From: Candidatus Troglogloeales bacterium
GTDB lineage: Bacteria; Nitrospirota; Nitrospiria; SBBL01; SBBT01
DNA length: 16,331 nt
NCBI GenBank assembly: GCA_005239595.1
Contig: SBBT01000127.1
Span: forward strand, 1 to 16,331
Reading direction: 5' to 3'
The notes below the pieces were generated by a model that searched no databases, had not been told where the DNA came from, and saw nothing but the letters and a program-made list of their open reading frames with translations. The stretch's first letter is position 1, and each line of letters starts with the position of its first letter. This document shows positions 1 to 6,137 of the stretch, piece by piece. The translations under genes and the position numbers were made by a program.

Positions 1-126
1 CCTGTCTCTTAAATCAATGAAAATAAGGCTGCCATGATCTCGACGCCGGTGCACCCACCCCGTCAAAACCACTTCATGGCCGACATCTTCTTTCGTTAAT
101 ACACCACCATAACTTGTCCGCTTCAT
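1..126 (-). CDS. aspS: Aspartyl-tRNA synthetase, N-terminal fragment (runs off the left edge)
   Basis: Class II aminoacyl-tRNA synthetase that charges tRNA-Asp (tRNA-Asn too in non-discriminating forms). Only the first 42 codons are inside the window. The translation begins MKRTSYGGVL and continues with a segment centred on GWVHRRRDHG (residues 23-32) and FIDLRDR (36-42), the hallmark opening of the anticodon-binding OB fold of bacterial AspRS. The ATG at 124-126 fits the usual family start MKRT; an in-frame ATG 18 bases further upstream is possible but less typical. No strong Shine-Dalgarno sequence is seen. Most bacterial AspRS have Cys at residue 7 (SYCGEL); here it is Gly. The gene is divergent from the small membrane protein gene starting at 254. 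Confidence 0.93.
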   Translation of the reverse strand, partial: MKRTSYGGVLTKEDVGHEVVLTGWVHRRRDHGSLIFIDLRDR

Positions 127-208
127 CGTCTCGCACGGTACCATGCACCATTAAATCTTGTCAACGAAACCCAACCTCGTTTTCGACAACCGGAAGGAGG
201 AGGTCTAT

Positions 209-237
209 TTGACAGTGCCGGACAGGGCCGATATAGT
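209..237 (+). promoter_or_regulatory. Sigma-70 type promoter for the 187-aa membrane protein gene
   Basis: TTGACA at 209-214 and TATAGT at 232-237 are separated by exactly 17 bases. The -35 box is perfect and the -10 box has 5 of 6 consensus bases. Transcription would begin near 243-245, just upstream of or within the AGGAGG ribosome binding site at 242-247, giving a very short leader before the GTG at 254. Confidence 0.72.
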
Positions 238-253
238 AAACAGGAGGGCCATC

Positions 254-817
254 GTGAACATTTTTCTTTCCGTTGTTATCTTGCTGGGCGTTCATCTCAT
301 ACCTGCGTATGCAGAGATTCATAAACTAAAGGACGAGAAAGGGAACATCGTCTTTACCGAAAAAACCGAAACCGCTCAAGGGAAAACCCGGAGCGGAAAA
401 CAGCCCTCGGTAACGAACCCCATCACGAAAGAGGCGGTCGCCAAATGGATAAACCACCCTTCTTTTAAATACCTCCTCCTGCTCTTCCTATCGGCCATGT
501 TTGTGCTCTATTTCCAATATAAGGCAGGAAGCATCTTCCTTAAGATGTTGCTTAAACTCCTTTTTGTCGGTCTTTTTGGCGCCATGGTCTATAGCATCTT
601 GCTTTTACATTACGGCTCTATACTTTTTCCTGATCGGACGGCCCCCACTTCGATACCGGCCGCCGTCAACGAGCTAAAAAGACAGATTCATGCCATCGAA
701 AAAAGCCAAAAGAAACAATTGGAATCGATTCAAGAGCTCACCCGTTCCGCTCAAGACGCTACCCAACCCATCCTGGAACATGAATCAACGACTCCCTCCG
801 ATGAACATCGAGAGTAA
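254..817 (+). CDS. Small exported/membrane protein with DUF4124-like N-terminus and C-terminal coiled coil
   Basis: Function unknown. I place the start at GTG 254, not at the upstream ATG 158: AGGAGG lies 6 bases before it, a strong promoter lies at 209-237 so the upstream ATG would not be on that transcript, and the GTG gives a clean signal peptide (MNIFLSVVILLG...PAYA, residues 1-20) followed by EIHK. The product is 187 aa. Residues 21-37 (EIHKLKDEKGNIVFTEK) resemble the short beta-strand motif of DUF4124 proteins. Two hydrophobic spans follow (about 72-88 and 95-120), then a charged, probably coiled-coil tail (about 137-170). A TTG at 209 behind GGAGGAGG (198-203) is an alternative longer start if transcription begins further upstream. 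It is followed by the EamA transporter gene, whose start overlaps its end. Confidence 0.7.
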   Translation: MNIFLSVVILLGVHLIPAYAEIHKLKDEKGNIVFTEKTETAQGKTRSGKQPSVTNPITKEAVAKWINHPSFKYLLLLFLSAMFVLYFQYKAGSIFLKMLLKLLFVGLFGAMVYSILLLHYGSILFPDRTAPTSIPAAVNELKRQIHAIEKSQKKQLESIQELTRSAQDATQPILEHESTTPSDEHRE

Positions 818-1721
818 ACGCGCATCAGCCGGCTATCCCATTTCCTATCTTATCTTCATCAGCCTTCTCTGGGGAGGCAATGTCATCTCGATTAAGATTG
901 GAGCGGATGCCCTCTCTCCCTTGGCCATGGCGACGTTCCGCTTTATCATCAGCGGGGCGGCCATTTTTCTCTATGCATTCGCCAGGGGTATTCCATTGAA
1001 AATCACACAGGCAGAAACCCACATTCATCTGATCAACGGCATCCTATTTGCCATCCAGATCGCCTTCTTTTATCTCGGCACCTTTCAGACGTCGGCATCA
1101 CACGCAGCCCTTTTAATTAACACCCATCTTTTCTTCGTGGCCCTCCTTGCCCACTTCTTCATCAAGCATGACCGGCTGACCGTCCAGAAAATCATCGGTT
1201 TCATCCTGGCCCTCTCCGGCGTCTGGGCCATTTTTTACGACCGCCCCCAGACATCTGCTCAGATCGCCACGCTGAAGGGAAACATCCTGATTCTCATGAG
1301 CGCCTTTATCCTTGCCGCCAAAACCATTTACATTAAACGGCTGATCGAAACGCTCAACCCGATCAAAGTTGTTTTTTGGGAAATGGCCTTTGGCGTTCCG
1401 CTCCTGGGCCTCTGCTCGCGCTTTTTCGGAGAGCCGCTGCCGATCGTCATCCCGCCTGATCTCATTGCCGCCCTCCTCTATCAGGGGGTCGTCGTCGGTG
1501 GTTTCTGCTTCACCGTGTCCACTATCCTGCTGAAACGATACCCTGCCAGCAATATGGCCTCCTTCTCCGTCCTCGTCCCACTCTTTGGAGTTCTGTTAAG
1601 CCATCTGGTACTCGCCGAGGCGATGACGGTCCATCTTCTTTCAGGGGCCGGATTAATTGTCGTCGGGATTGCGGTCGTCAATATCGGCACGCTGGTTCCA
1701 ATCGAACGCGGCTCTTCATAG
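801..1721 (+). CDS. EamA/DMT-superfamily inner-membrane transporter
   Basis: Drug/metabolite transporter superfamily permease, 306 aa, the usual length. The sequence shows two EamA-type halves of about five hydrophobic segments each; the first opens with PISYLIFISLLWGGNVISIK, the classic EamA helix 1 with its W-G pair, and the second half begins near GNILILMSAFILAAKTIYIK. Substrate cannot be read from the sequence; members export amino acids, nucleosides or other small metabolites. The start is uncertain: ATG 801 gives MNIESKRASAGYP with no clear ribosome binding site and overlaps the previous gene by 17 bases, suggesting translational coupling. ATG 780, behind a short GGA, would add seven residues. 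The stop (1719-1721) lies 5 bases from the stop of the convergent hydrolase gene, with no terminator between them. Confidence 0.85.
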   Translation: MNIESKRASAGYPISYLIFISLLWGGNVISIKIGADALSPLAMATFRFIISGAAIFLYAFARGIPLKITQAETHIHLINGILFAIQIAFFYLGTFQTSASHAALLINTHLFFVALLAHFFIKHDRLTVQKIIGFILALSGVWAIFYDRPQTSAQIATLKGNILILMSAFILAAKTIYIKRLIETLNPIKVVFWEMAFGVPLLGLCSRFFGEPLPIVIPPDLIAALLYQGVVVGGFCFTVSTILLKRYPASNMASFSVLVPLFGVLLSHLVLAEAMTVHLLSGAGLIVVGIAVVNIGTLVPIERGSS

Positions 1722-1726
1722 ACCTC

Positions 1727-2497
1727 CTATGCAAAATGCTCCTTCAACCATGCGATGAGATCTGCAATCACCTGTTCTTTCCCAATCTCATTGAACGGCT
1801 CATGGTAAAACCCTTCATACCAGAGGAGCGTTTTTTTACGAGACCGAATCCGATCAAGAAGCGCCCGCGCCCCGCTTGGCGTCACAATTTTATCGGCGCT
1901 CCCCTGAAGAATCAGGGTGGGGAGACAAATTTGATCGGCATTTTGATGCAGAAACCGATTCATCTTGCAGAACTCGGTATAGAAACGGGGCGTGGCCGCC
2001 GACTGCACAAGAGGGTCTTTCCTAAACGCCTCCGCCACAGTCGAATCGTGGCTTAATTTTTCCGGGTCGTTTGGATAGCGAACAGGAAAGTGCGGCATAA
2101 AATGATTCAGCAGAAAGGCCGTCACCCGAAGGAGACGGTGCGGGGGGGGGACCGTATAGGCAGGGGCCGATAAGATCAAGCCGTCCAAATGGTTCGGATA
2201 GGCGGCGCAGAAGGAGGCGGAGACCAAACCGCCCAGGCTGTGGCCAATAAGGACAACCTTTAGATCCGGATGACAACCACGAACAAAAGCGATTATCTCT
2301 TTGAGATCCAGAAGATAGTCGGCATACTGTTCAACGTCGGTTCTTTTCCCATCCGACAGGCCAAAGCCCCGCTGGTCATACGCATAAACGGCGTAACAGG
2401 CCTCCGCCAAACTTCTCTGGAAAATACGGTATCTCCCTTTGTGTTCGCTTAAGCCGTGAACCACGATCAAGGCAAGTTTTGGGGCTTCCGGAAGCAT
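1727..2497 (-). CDS. Alpha/beta hydrolase, monoglyceride lipase-like (serine aminopeptidase S33 / Hydrolase_4)
   Basis: Predicted cytosolic serine hydrolase acting on acylglycerols, lysophospholipids or similar esters. In the 256-aa reading, VVHGLSEHKGRY (12-23) gives the oxyanion-loop HG motif, GHSLGG (85-90) carries nucleophile Ser87, GSADKIV (199-205) carries the acid Asp202, and YHEPFNE (231-237) carries His232. That is a complete catalytic triad in the monoglyceride lipase arrangement. The ATG at 2497 has no ribosome binding site, and the family normally has some 20 more residues before the HG motif. The frame stays open upstream to a stop at about 2581, and those codons encode a family-like strand (GTVQRDRLSLSYTA), so the true start is probably a non-ATG codon. 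It is last in the mtaB-miaB gene string, next to the miaB stop. A run of nine C (minus strand) lies at 2142-2150. Confidence 0.85.
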   Translation of the reverse strand: MLPEAPKLALIVVHGLSEHKGRYRIFQRSLAEACYAVYAYDQRGFGLSDGKRTDVEQYADYLLDLKEIIAFVRGCHPDLKVVLIGHSLGGLVSASFCAAYPNHLDGLILSAPAYTVPPPHRLLRVTAFLLNHFMPHFPVRYPNDPEKLSHDSTVAEAFRKDPLVQSAATPRFYTEFCKMNRFLHQNADQICLPTLILQGSADKIVTPSGARALLDRIRSRKKTLLWYEGFYHEPFNEIGKEQVIADLIAWLKEHFA

Positions 2498-2561
2498 GGC
2501 GGTATAGGAGAGGGAGAGGCGATCGCGCTGAACGGTTCCGTTAAACTCGGCAAACAGACTG

Positions 2562-3878
2562 TTAGGAATGAACCACCTTCCCTAAAAGGGTGCCCTGCGT
2601 GGCGCCCGTTATCTCAACGAAAACCAGTGATCCTGGAAGATGGGACGCAGATGGAAAAATCGTCGTGATATGGCCGTCGGTTTTACCCATTTGATAGCCG
2701 GGCTTTCTTTCGGCATCCCCTTCAATGAGCACCGATAACGTCTCTCCGATCCTAGCCTGATTTCTTTTAAGCGAGATCGCTCTTTGCAGATCGAAGAGTC
2801 TGACAATACGATCGGTCTTTACATCCGGCGGAATATCATCAGGATATCTCCTTGAGGCAATCGTTCCCTTGCGCTCGGAATATTTGAATATATAAGCGTT
2901 ATCAAACTCAACCTGTCTCATCACGCGGACCGTCTCGCCAAACTCCTCTTCTGTCTCGGTTGGAAAACCGACAATCACATCGGTCGTCAAGGTCACGCCC
3001 GGAATGCAGGCCCGAATCTCATCCACCAGGTTCAGATATTCCTCAATCGTATAGGTGCGTCCCATCAACTCCAGGATACGACTGCTCCCCGCCTGCAGCG
3101 GAAGGTGAATATGCTTGCAGATATGGGGATGTCCCGCAATCGTCTCTAACAGCGGCCGGGGGAAATCTTTTGGATGCGGAGAGGTAAACCGGACCCGCCG
3201 AATGCCGGGGATATCCGCAACCCCTGCGATCAAGTCGGAAAAAATCGCGCTGCCATCTTTATAGGAATTGACATTCTGCCCCAGGAGGGTTACCTGCGGA
3301 CAGCCACCCTCCGCCAAGCTTTCCACCTCCGCGACAATCCCCGCCATCGATCGGCTTCGCTCCCGTCCTCTCGTATACGGCACCACACAAAAGGTGCAGA
3401 AATTGTCGCAGCCCCGCATGATGGCAACCCAGGCATTCACGCCCGTCACCCGCGTCGGGGCGATATCGTCGTAGGTTTCATATTCAGAGAGATAGGCATC
3501 CATTTCACGATCGCCGCTCTTCGCCGCCCGATCAATCAATTTCGGAAGAGAGCGGTAGTTGTCGGGGCCAGCAATGAGGCTGACTACCGGATGGGCGAAT
3601 AAATCTTCTTTTAGGTTCTGGGCCATGCAACCCAAGACACCGACCACAAAAGGCCGCCCCGCCTTTTTCATCGCCTTTTTCACAGGCCGAAATTGATCGA
3701 GCCGGCTATAAATCTTTCGATGGGCGTTCTCCCGAATGGCACAAGTGTTGACAAGCACCACATCAGCCTCTTCCTGGGAGGATGCAAGGCGATACCCACC
3801 CGATATGAGAATGGATCGAATCAGCTGTGAGTCATATTCATTCATCTGGCAGCCGTATGTCTCCAGATAGACGTTCAT
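2562..3878 (-). CDS. miaB: tRNA-2-methylthio-N6-dimethylallyladenosine synthase MiaB
   Basis: Radical SAM methylthiotransferase that converts i6A37 to ms2i6A37 in tRNAs reading UNN codons. At 438 aa it is full length. The N-terminal UPF0004 domain has the three auxiliary-cluster cysteines C10 (YGCQMNEYDS), C46 (NTCAIRE) and C84 (LGCMAQ). The radical SAM motif is C157-x3-C161-x2-C164 (RGCDNFCTFC), followed by VPYTRGRERSR. A C-terminal TRAM domain (about 370-435) should bind tRNA. The QMNEYDS and TRGRERSR signatures separate MiaB from RimO. The ATG overlaps the mtaB stop by 4 bases (ATGA), and its ribosome binding site GAGGAGA lies inside the last mtaB codons, so the two are translationally coupled. 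MiaA is not in the window. Confidence 0.96.
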   Translation of the reverse strand: MNVYLETYGCQMNEYDSQLIRSILISGGYRLASSQEEADVVLVNTCAIRENAHRKIYSRLDQFRPVKKAMKKAGRPFVVGVLGCMAQNLKEDLFAHPVVSLIAGPDNYRSLPKLIDRAAKSGDREMDAYLSEYETYDDIAPTRVTGVNAWVAIMRGCDNFCTFCVVPYTRGRERSRSMAGIVAEVESLAEGGCPQVTLLGQNVNSYKDGSAIFSDLIAGVADIPGIRRVRFTSPHPKDFPRPLLETIAGHPHICKHIHLPLQAGSSRILELMGRTYTIEEYLNLVDEIRACIPGVTLTTDVIVGFPTETEEEFGETVRVMRQVEFDNAYIFKYSERKGTIASRRYPDDIPPDVKTDRIVRLFDLQRAISLKRNQARIGETLSVLIEGDAERKPGYQMGKTDGHITTIFPSASHLPGSLVFVEITGATQGTLLGKVVHS

Positions 3879-5242
3879 GGGATCTCCTCAACCACGCCGA
3901 TCGCCAGACCGCCTTCCACATGCTGTACCGTCACCGGTAGAATGAAGCCGGCTATCTCCCTGGCACTTTTTACGCCCACCCGAATATAATTTGGCGTGTA
4001 TCCGCAGAAATAGCCTCGATCATCCTTCGCCTCGAATAAAACCCTAACCGTCTGACCTACGGCATTTTGATAAAACGCCTCCCGGCATTTTTTTGAGATT
4101 TCAGATAATATCCCAACCCTTTTTTTAATGACCTGGGGCGGCACAGGAGGAAGGTCCATTCTCGTCACCCGGGTTCCCTTGCGCTCGGAGAAGGGAAAGA
4201 CATGCAGGTACGAAAAGGGGAGCGTGGATACCAGCGAGACGGTTTCGCCAAACGCATCGTCGTCCTCCCCGGGAAATCCGACCATGACATCGGTTCCCAA
4301 TCCCAACGCCGGGACGCGCTCGGCCGCCTTGGCCACGAAACGCATATACTCCTCACGGGTATAACGTCTTCCCATCGCCGATAAAACAGCATTATTTCCG
4401 CTTTGCACCGGTAGGTGTAGATAGGGGCAAAGTTTTTTGGCTCGGGACATCTGATCAAGGAGGTCATCCGAGACGGTGGTCGGCTCAATGGAGGATATCC
4501 GAATCCTGGATAGGCCCTCAATCTTCTCCAGCGCCGCTATAACATCCGAGAGTCCCTTTCCATCGGACCGGTACTCTCCGAGATTAACGCCGGTTAAGAC
4601 CACTTCGCGATGGCCGCGCGCCGCCCAAAGCGATGCCTCCATCAGGATGTCATTAAACTGACGGCTTCTCTCCCTCCCACGGGTATAGGGAATGATGCAA
4701 AAGCTGCAAAAAAAATCGCACCCATCTTGAATCTTGATATTGGGCCGGGTGGCATGATCAAAGGCCGCGTAAGAGGGGATTGTAAAATCGCCCCGGTTAA
4801 TCTTTTGGGTATGGATAACTAGTGGGGCAGACCGTTTGAGGGGCCGCTCCCCCCCCCATGCCTGCTGAATCAGCAGCGGAAGATCCATTTTATGATCCGT
4901 TCCGACAATCAGGTCGATGCCCGGAACCTGTTGTAAGGCATGAAGCCCCGCCTGGGCATAGCATCCCGTCACGGCAATAAAGGTTTCCGGCCTTTTCTTT
5001 AAGAGCCTTCGGATCAAGCCTCGGCACTTTGTCTCGGCCTCATGCGTCACGCTACAGGTATTGATCACATGGATGTCGGCAGGGGCTTCCTCTTCCACCA
5101 CGCAAAACCCCTCTGACAAAAACCCTGATGCCAGGGAAGCGCTTTCGGACTGATTCAATCGGCAGCCGAGGCTGAAAAAGGAAACACGGATCTCTTTTTT
5201 TGAGGTCTTCAAAAGAGCCCCTTCTAGAAGGAGAGACTCCAT
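3875..5242 (-). CDS. mtaB: tRNA (t6A37) methylthiotransferase MtaB
   Basis: Radical SAM methylthiotransferase that converts t6A37 to ms2t6A37 in tRNAs reading ANN codons. It is 455 aa. Auxiliary-cluster cysteines are C27 (LGCRLNQSES), C63 (NTCSVTHEAE) and C94 (TGCYAQ); the radical SAM motif is C175-x3-C179-x2-C182 (GCDFFCSFC). The LGCRLNQ and NTCSVT forms, in place of YGCQMN and NTCAIR, mark the MtaB/YqeV subfamily. A C-terminal TRAM-like stretch is present. The ATG at 5242 follows GAGGGGAT in the preceding gene; TTG 5212 behind GAAGGGG would remove the unusual ten N-terminal residues and match the family start better, so the exact start is open. A run of nine C at 4849-4857 and eight A at 4708-4715 (the latter at the radical SAM motif) could be slippage-prone. 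Confidence 0.95.
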   Translation of the reverse strand: MESLLLEGALLKTSKKEIRVSFFSLGCRLNQSESASLASGFLSEGFCVVEEEAPADIHVINTCSVTHEAETKCRGLIRRLLKKRPETFIAVTGCYAQAGLHALQQVPGIDLIVGTDHKMDLPLLIQQAWGGERPLKRSAPLVIHTQKINRGDFTIPSYAAFDHATRPNIKIQDGCDFFCSFCIIPYTRGRERSRQFNDILMEASLWAARGHREVVLTGVNLGEYRSDGKGLSDVIAALEKIEGLSRIRISSIEPTTVSDDLLDQMSRAKKLCPYLHLPVQSGNNAVLSAMGRRYTREEYMRFVAKAAERVPALGLGTDVMVGFPGEDDDAFGETVSLVSTLPFSYLHVFPFSERKGTRVTRMDLPPVPPQVIKKRVGILSEISKKCREAFYQNAVGQTVRVLFEAKDDRGYFCGYTPNYIRVGVKSAREIAGFILPVTVQHVEGGLAIGVVEEIP

Positions 5243-5243
5243 C

Positions 5244-5573
5244 TTATCCCCTCGCCCAGGGGGCAGGCATTAACAGGCGTTCCACAATCTCTCCCTTAAT
5301 CAGATGCCGTTCTGTCACTTCCTTTACATCCTCCCTGGTTTTGACCGTGTACCAGACCCCTTCCGGATAGATCACGACCGATGGACCCAAGGAACAGGTA
5401 TCGAGGCACCCGGCCTGATTGGCGCGGATAACTCCTTTTAATCCGCATTTTTCAATTTCCTCTTTAAAAGCGTCCCGGATTGCGCCCGATCCTTTCTCTG
5501 TACAGCATCCCCGCGGATCATTGTCTGCCCGTTTGTTCATACAGATAAAAACGTGATGTTGAAATTTCGGCAT
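5244..5573 (-). CDS. Thioredoxin-like [2Fe-2S] ferredoxin
   Basis: Small electron-transfer protein of the thioredoxin-fold [2Fe-2S] type (related to clostridial/Azotobacter 2Fe-2S proteins and the NuoE fold). I start it at ATG 5573, which sits behind GGGGAG with good spacing, giving 109 aa; the frame is open further upstream but without a ribosome binding site. Cysteines at 11 (VFICMNKR), 23 and 24 (RGCC), 56 and 60 (AGCLDTC) give the expected pattern of two N-terminal ligands plus C-x3-C; which of C23/C24 is the ligand cannot be told. The stretch NQAGCLDTCSLGPSVVIYPEG is diagnostic. The stop is one base before the mtaB start, so the two are co-transcribed, which suggests an electron-delivery role for the downstream radical SAM enzymes (inference). 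Confidence 0.85.
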   Translation of the reverse strand: MPKFQHHVFICMNKRADNDPRGCCTEKGSGAIRDAFKEEIEKCGLKGVIRANQAGCLDTCSLGPSVVIYPEGVWYTVKTREDVKEVTERHLIKGEIVERLLMPAPWARG

Positions 5574-5646
5574 CTTTCTCCCCACCAACAGGGCCGGTAA
5601 AAATCCCCTCCAACCCTTGCATCCCAGGACCTTGTCCACCTCGGGC

Positions 5647-5676
5647 GTTGCTACCTCTCAAGTTGCTACCTCTCAA
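5647..5676. repeat. Perfect 15-bp tandem duplication across the rhodanese stop codon
   Basis: GTTGCTACCTCTCAA occurs twice back to back on the plus strand (5647-5661 and 5662-5676). On the coding (minus) strand each unit contains the Glu-Arg-stop end of the rhodanese gene in the same frame, so the stop codon is duplicated. The surrounding gap (5574-5665) otherwise holds nothing I recognise. Confidence 0.9.
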
Positions 5677-6025
5677 TGGGATAGCCTGCCCTCACCCAAC
5701 CGTCAAATCCCCCTTCCATCGATGCGACACGCTCATATCCCATCTTCTTTAAACTCAATGCGGCAACCGCGCTTCGTCCTCCGCCGGCACAGTGGAGAAT
5801 GAGCTGTTTTTTAGGATCTTTGATACTCTGTTCCACCACCATTTCAAGCACCCCGCGCGGGGCCAGCATACTTTTGGGAATTCTCCCCTTTTGGAACTCA
5901 TCCGGCTCGCGCACATCAATTAGAATAACATCTTCGCCAAGATCGAGCAGCTCCTTCACCTCTTTCACCTGATAGAGCCTCACCTCTTTCTTGGCTTCTC
6001 CCACCAAATCTTTCCACGTTTTCAT
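5666..6025 (-). CDS. Single-domain rhodanese (sulfurtransferase-like protein)
   Basis: Rhodanese-fold protein that can carry sulfane sulfur as a cysteine persulfide. The start is ATG 6025, preceded by AGAGGGATG; this gives 119 aa and drops a non-family N-terminal extension present in the longer open frame. The DVILIDVREPDEFQKGRIP segment (32-50) is the typical CH2A region. The active-site loop is C79-A-G-G-G-R-S, a six-residue loop after Cys as in single-domain sulfurtransferases, and the catalytic Cys is present. GGFDGWVRAGYPIE is the usual C-terminal signature. It lies immediately upstream of the ferredoxin and the two methylthiotransferase genes. No signal peptide is visible, so it is probably cytosolic. 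Confidence 0.9.
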   Translation of the reverse strand: MKTWKDLVGEAKKEVRLYQVKEVKELLDLGEDVILIDVREPDEFQKGRIPKSMLAPRGVLEMVVEQSIKDPKKQLILHCAGGGRSAVAALSLKKMGYERVASMEGGFDGWVRAGYPIER

Positions 6026-6061
6026 AAAACATCCCTCTTTAAGGAAACAAAACAGGCTATT

Positions 6062-6104
6062 GAACAACTTCCGTCAGAGTAATTCATTCGAACCATTTCC
6101 GTCA
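6062..6104. repeat. Imperfect 15-bp direct repeat, 28-bp period
   Basis: GAACAACTTCCGTCA (6062-6076) and GAACCATTTCCGTCA (6090-6104) differ at two positions. They lie between the comEC stop and the rhodanese start. They might be a duplicated protein-binding site or the remains of an older duplication; the sequence alone does not decide. Confidence 0.6.
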
Positions 6105-6113
6105 AACCATTCT

Positions 6114-6137
6114 AAAGCGGGCTCTCAAAGCGGGCTC
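6114..6137. repeat. Short tandem duplication at the comEC stop codon
   Basis: AAAGCGGGCTC occurs at 6114-6124 and again at 6127-6137 (13-bp period). The comEC stop (6125-6127 on the plus strand) lies at the junction, so the last codons of comEC have been copied into the downstream spacer. Confidence 0.85.

Noticed and set aside
3174..3602. 142-aa plus-strand frame opposite miaB (and similar frames opposite rpoD, mtaB, comEC and the DUF2156 gene)
   Set aside because: Antisense shadows of well-supported genes, with low-complexity or His/Arg/Pro-rich translations and no initiation signals.
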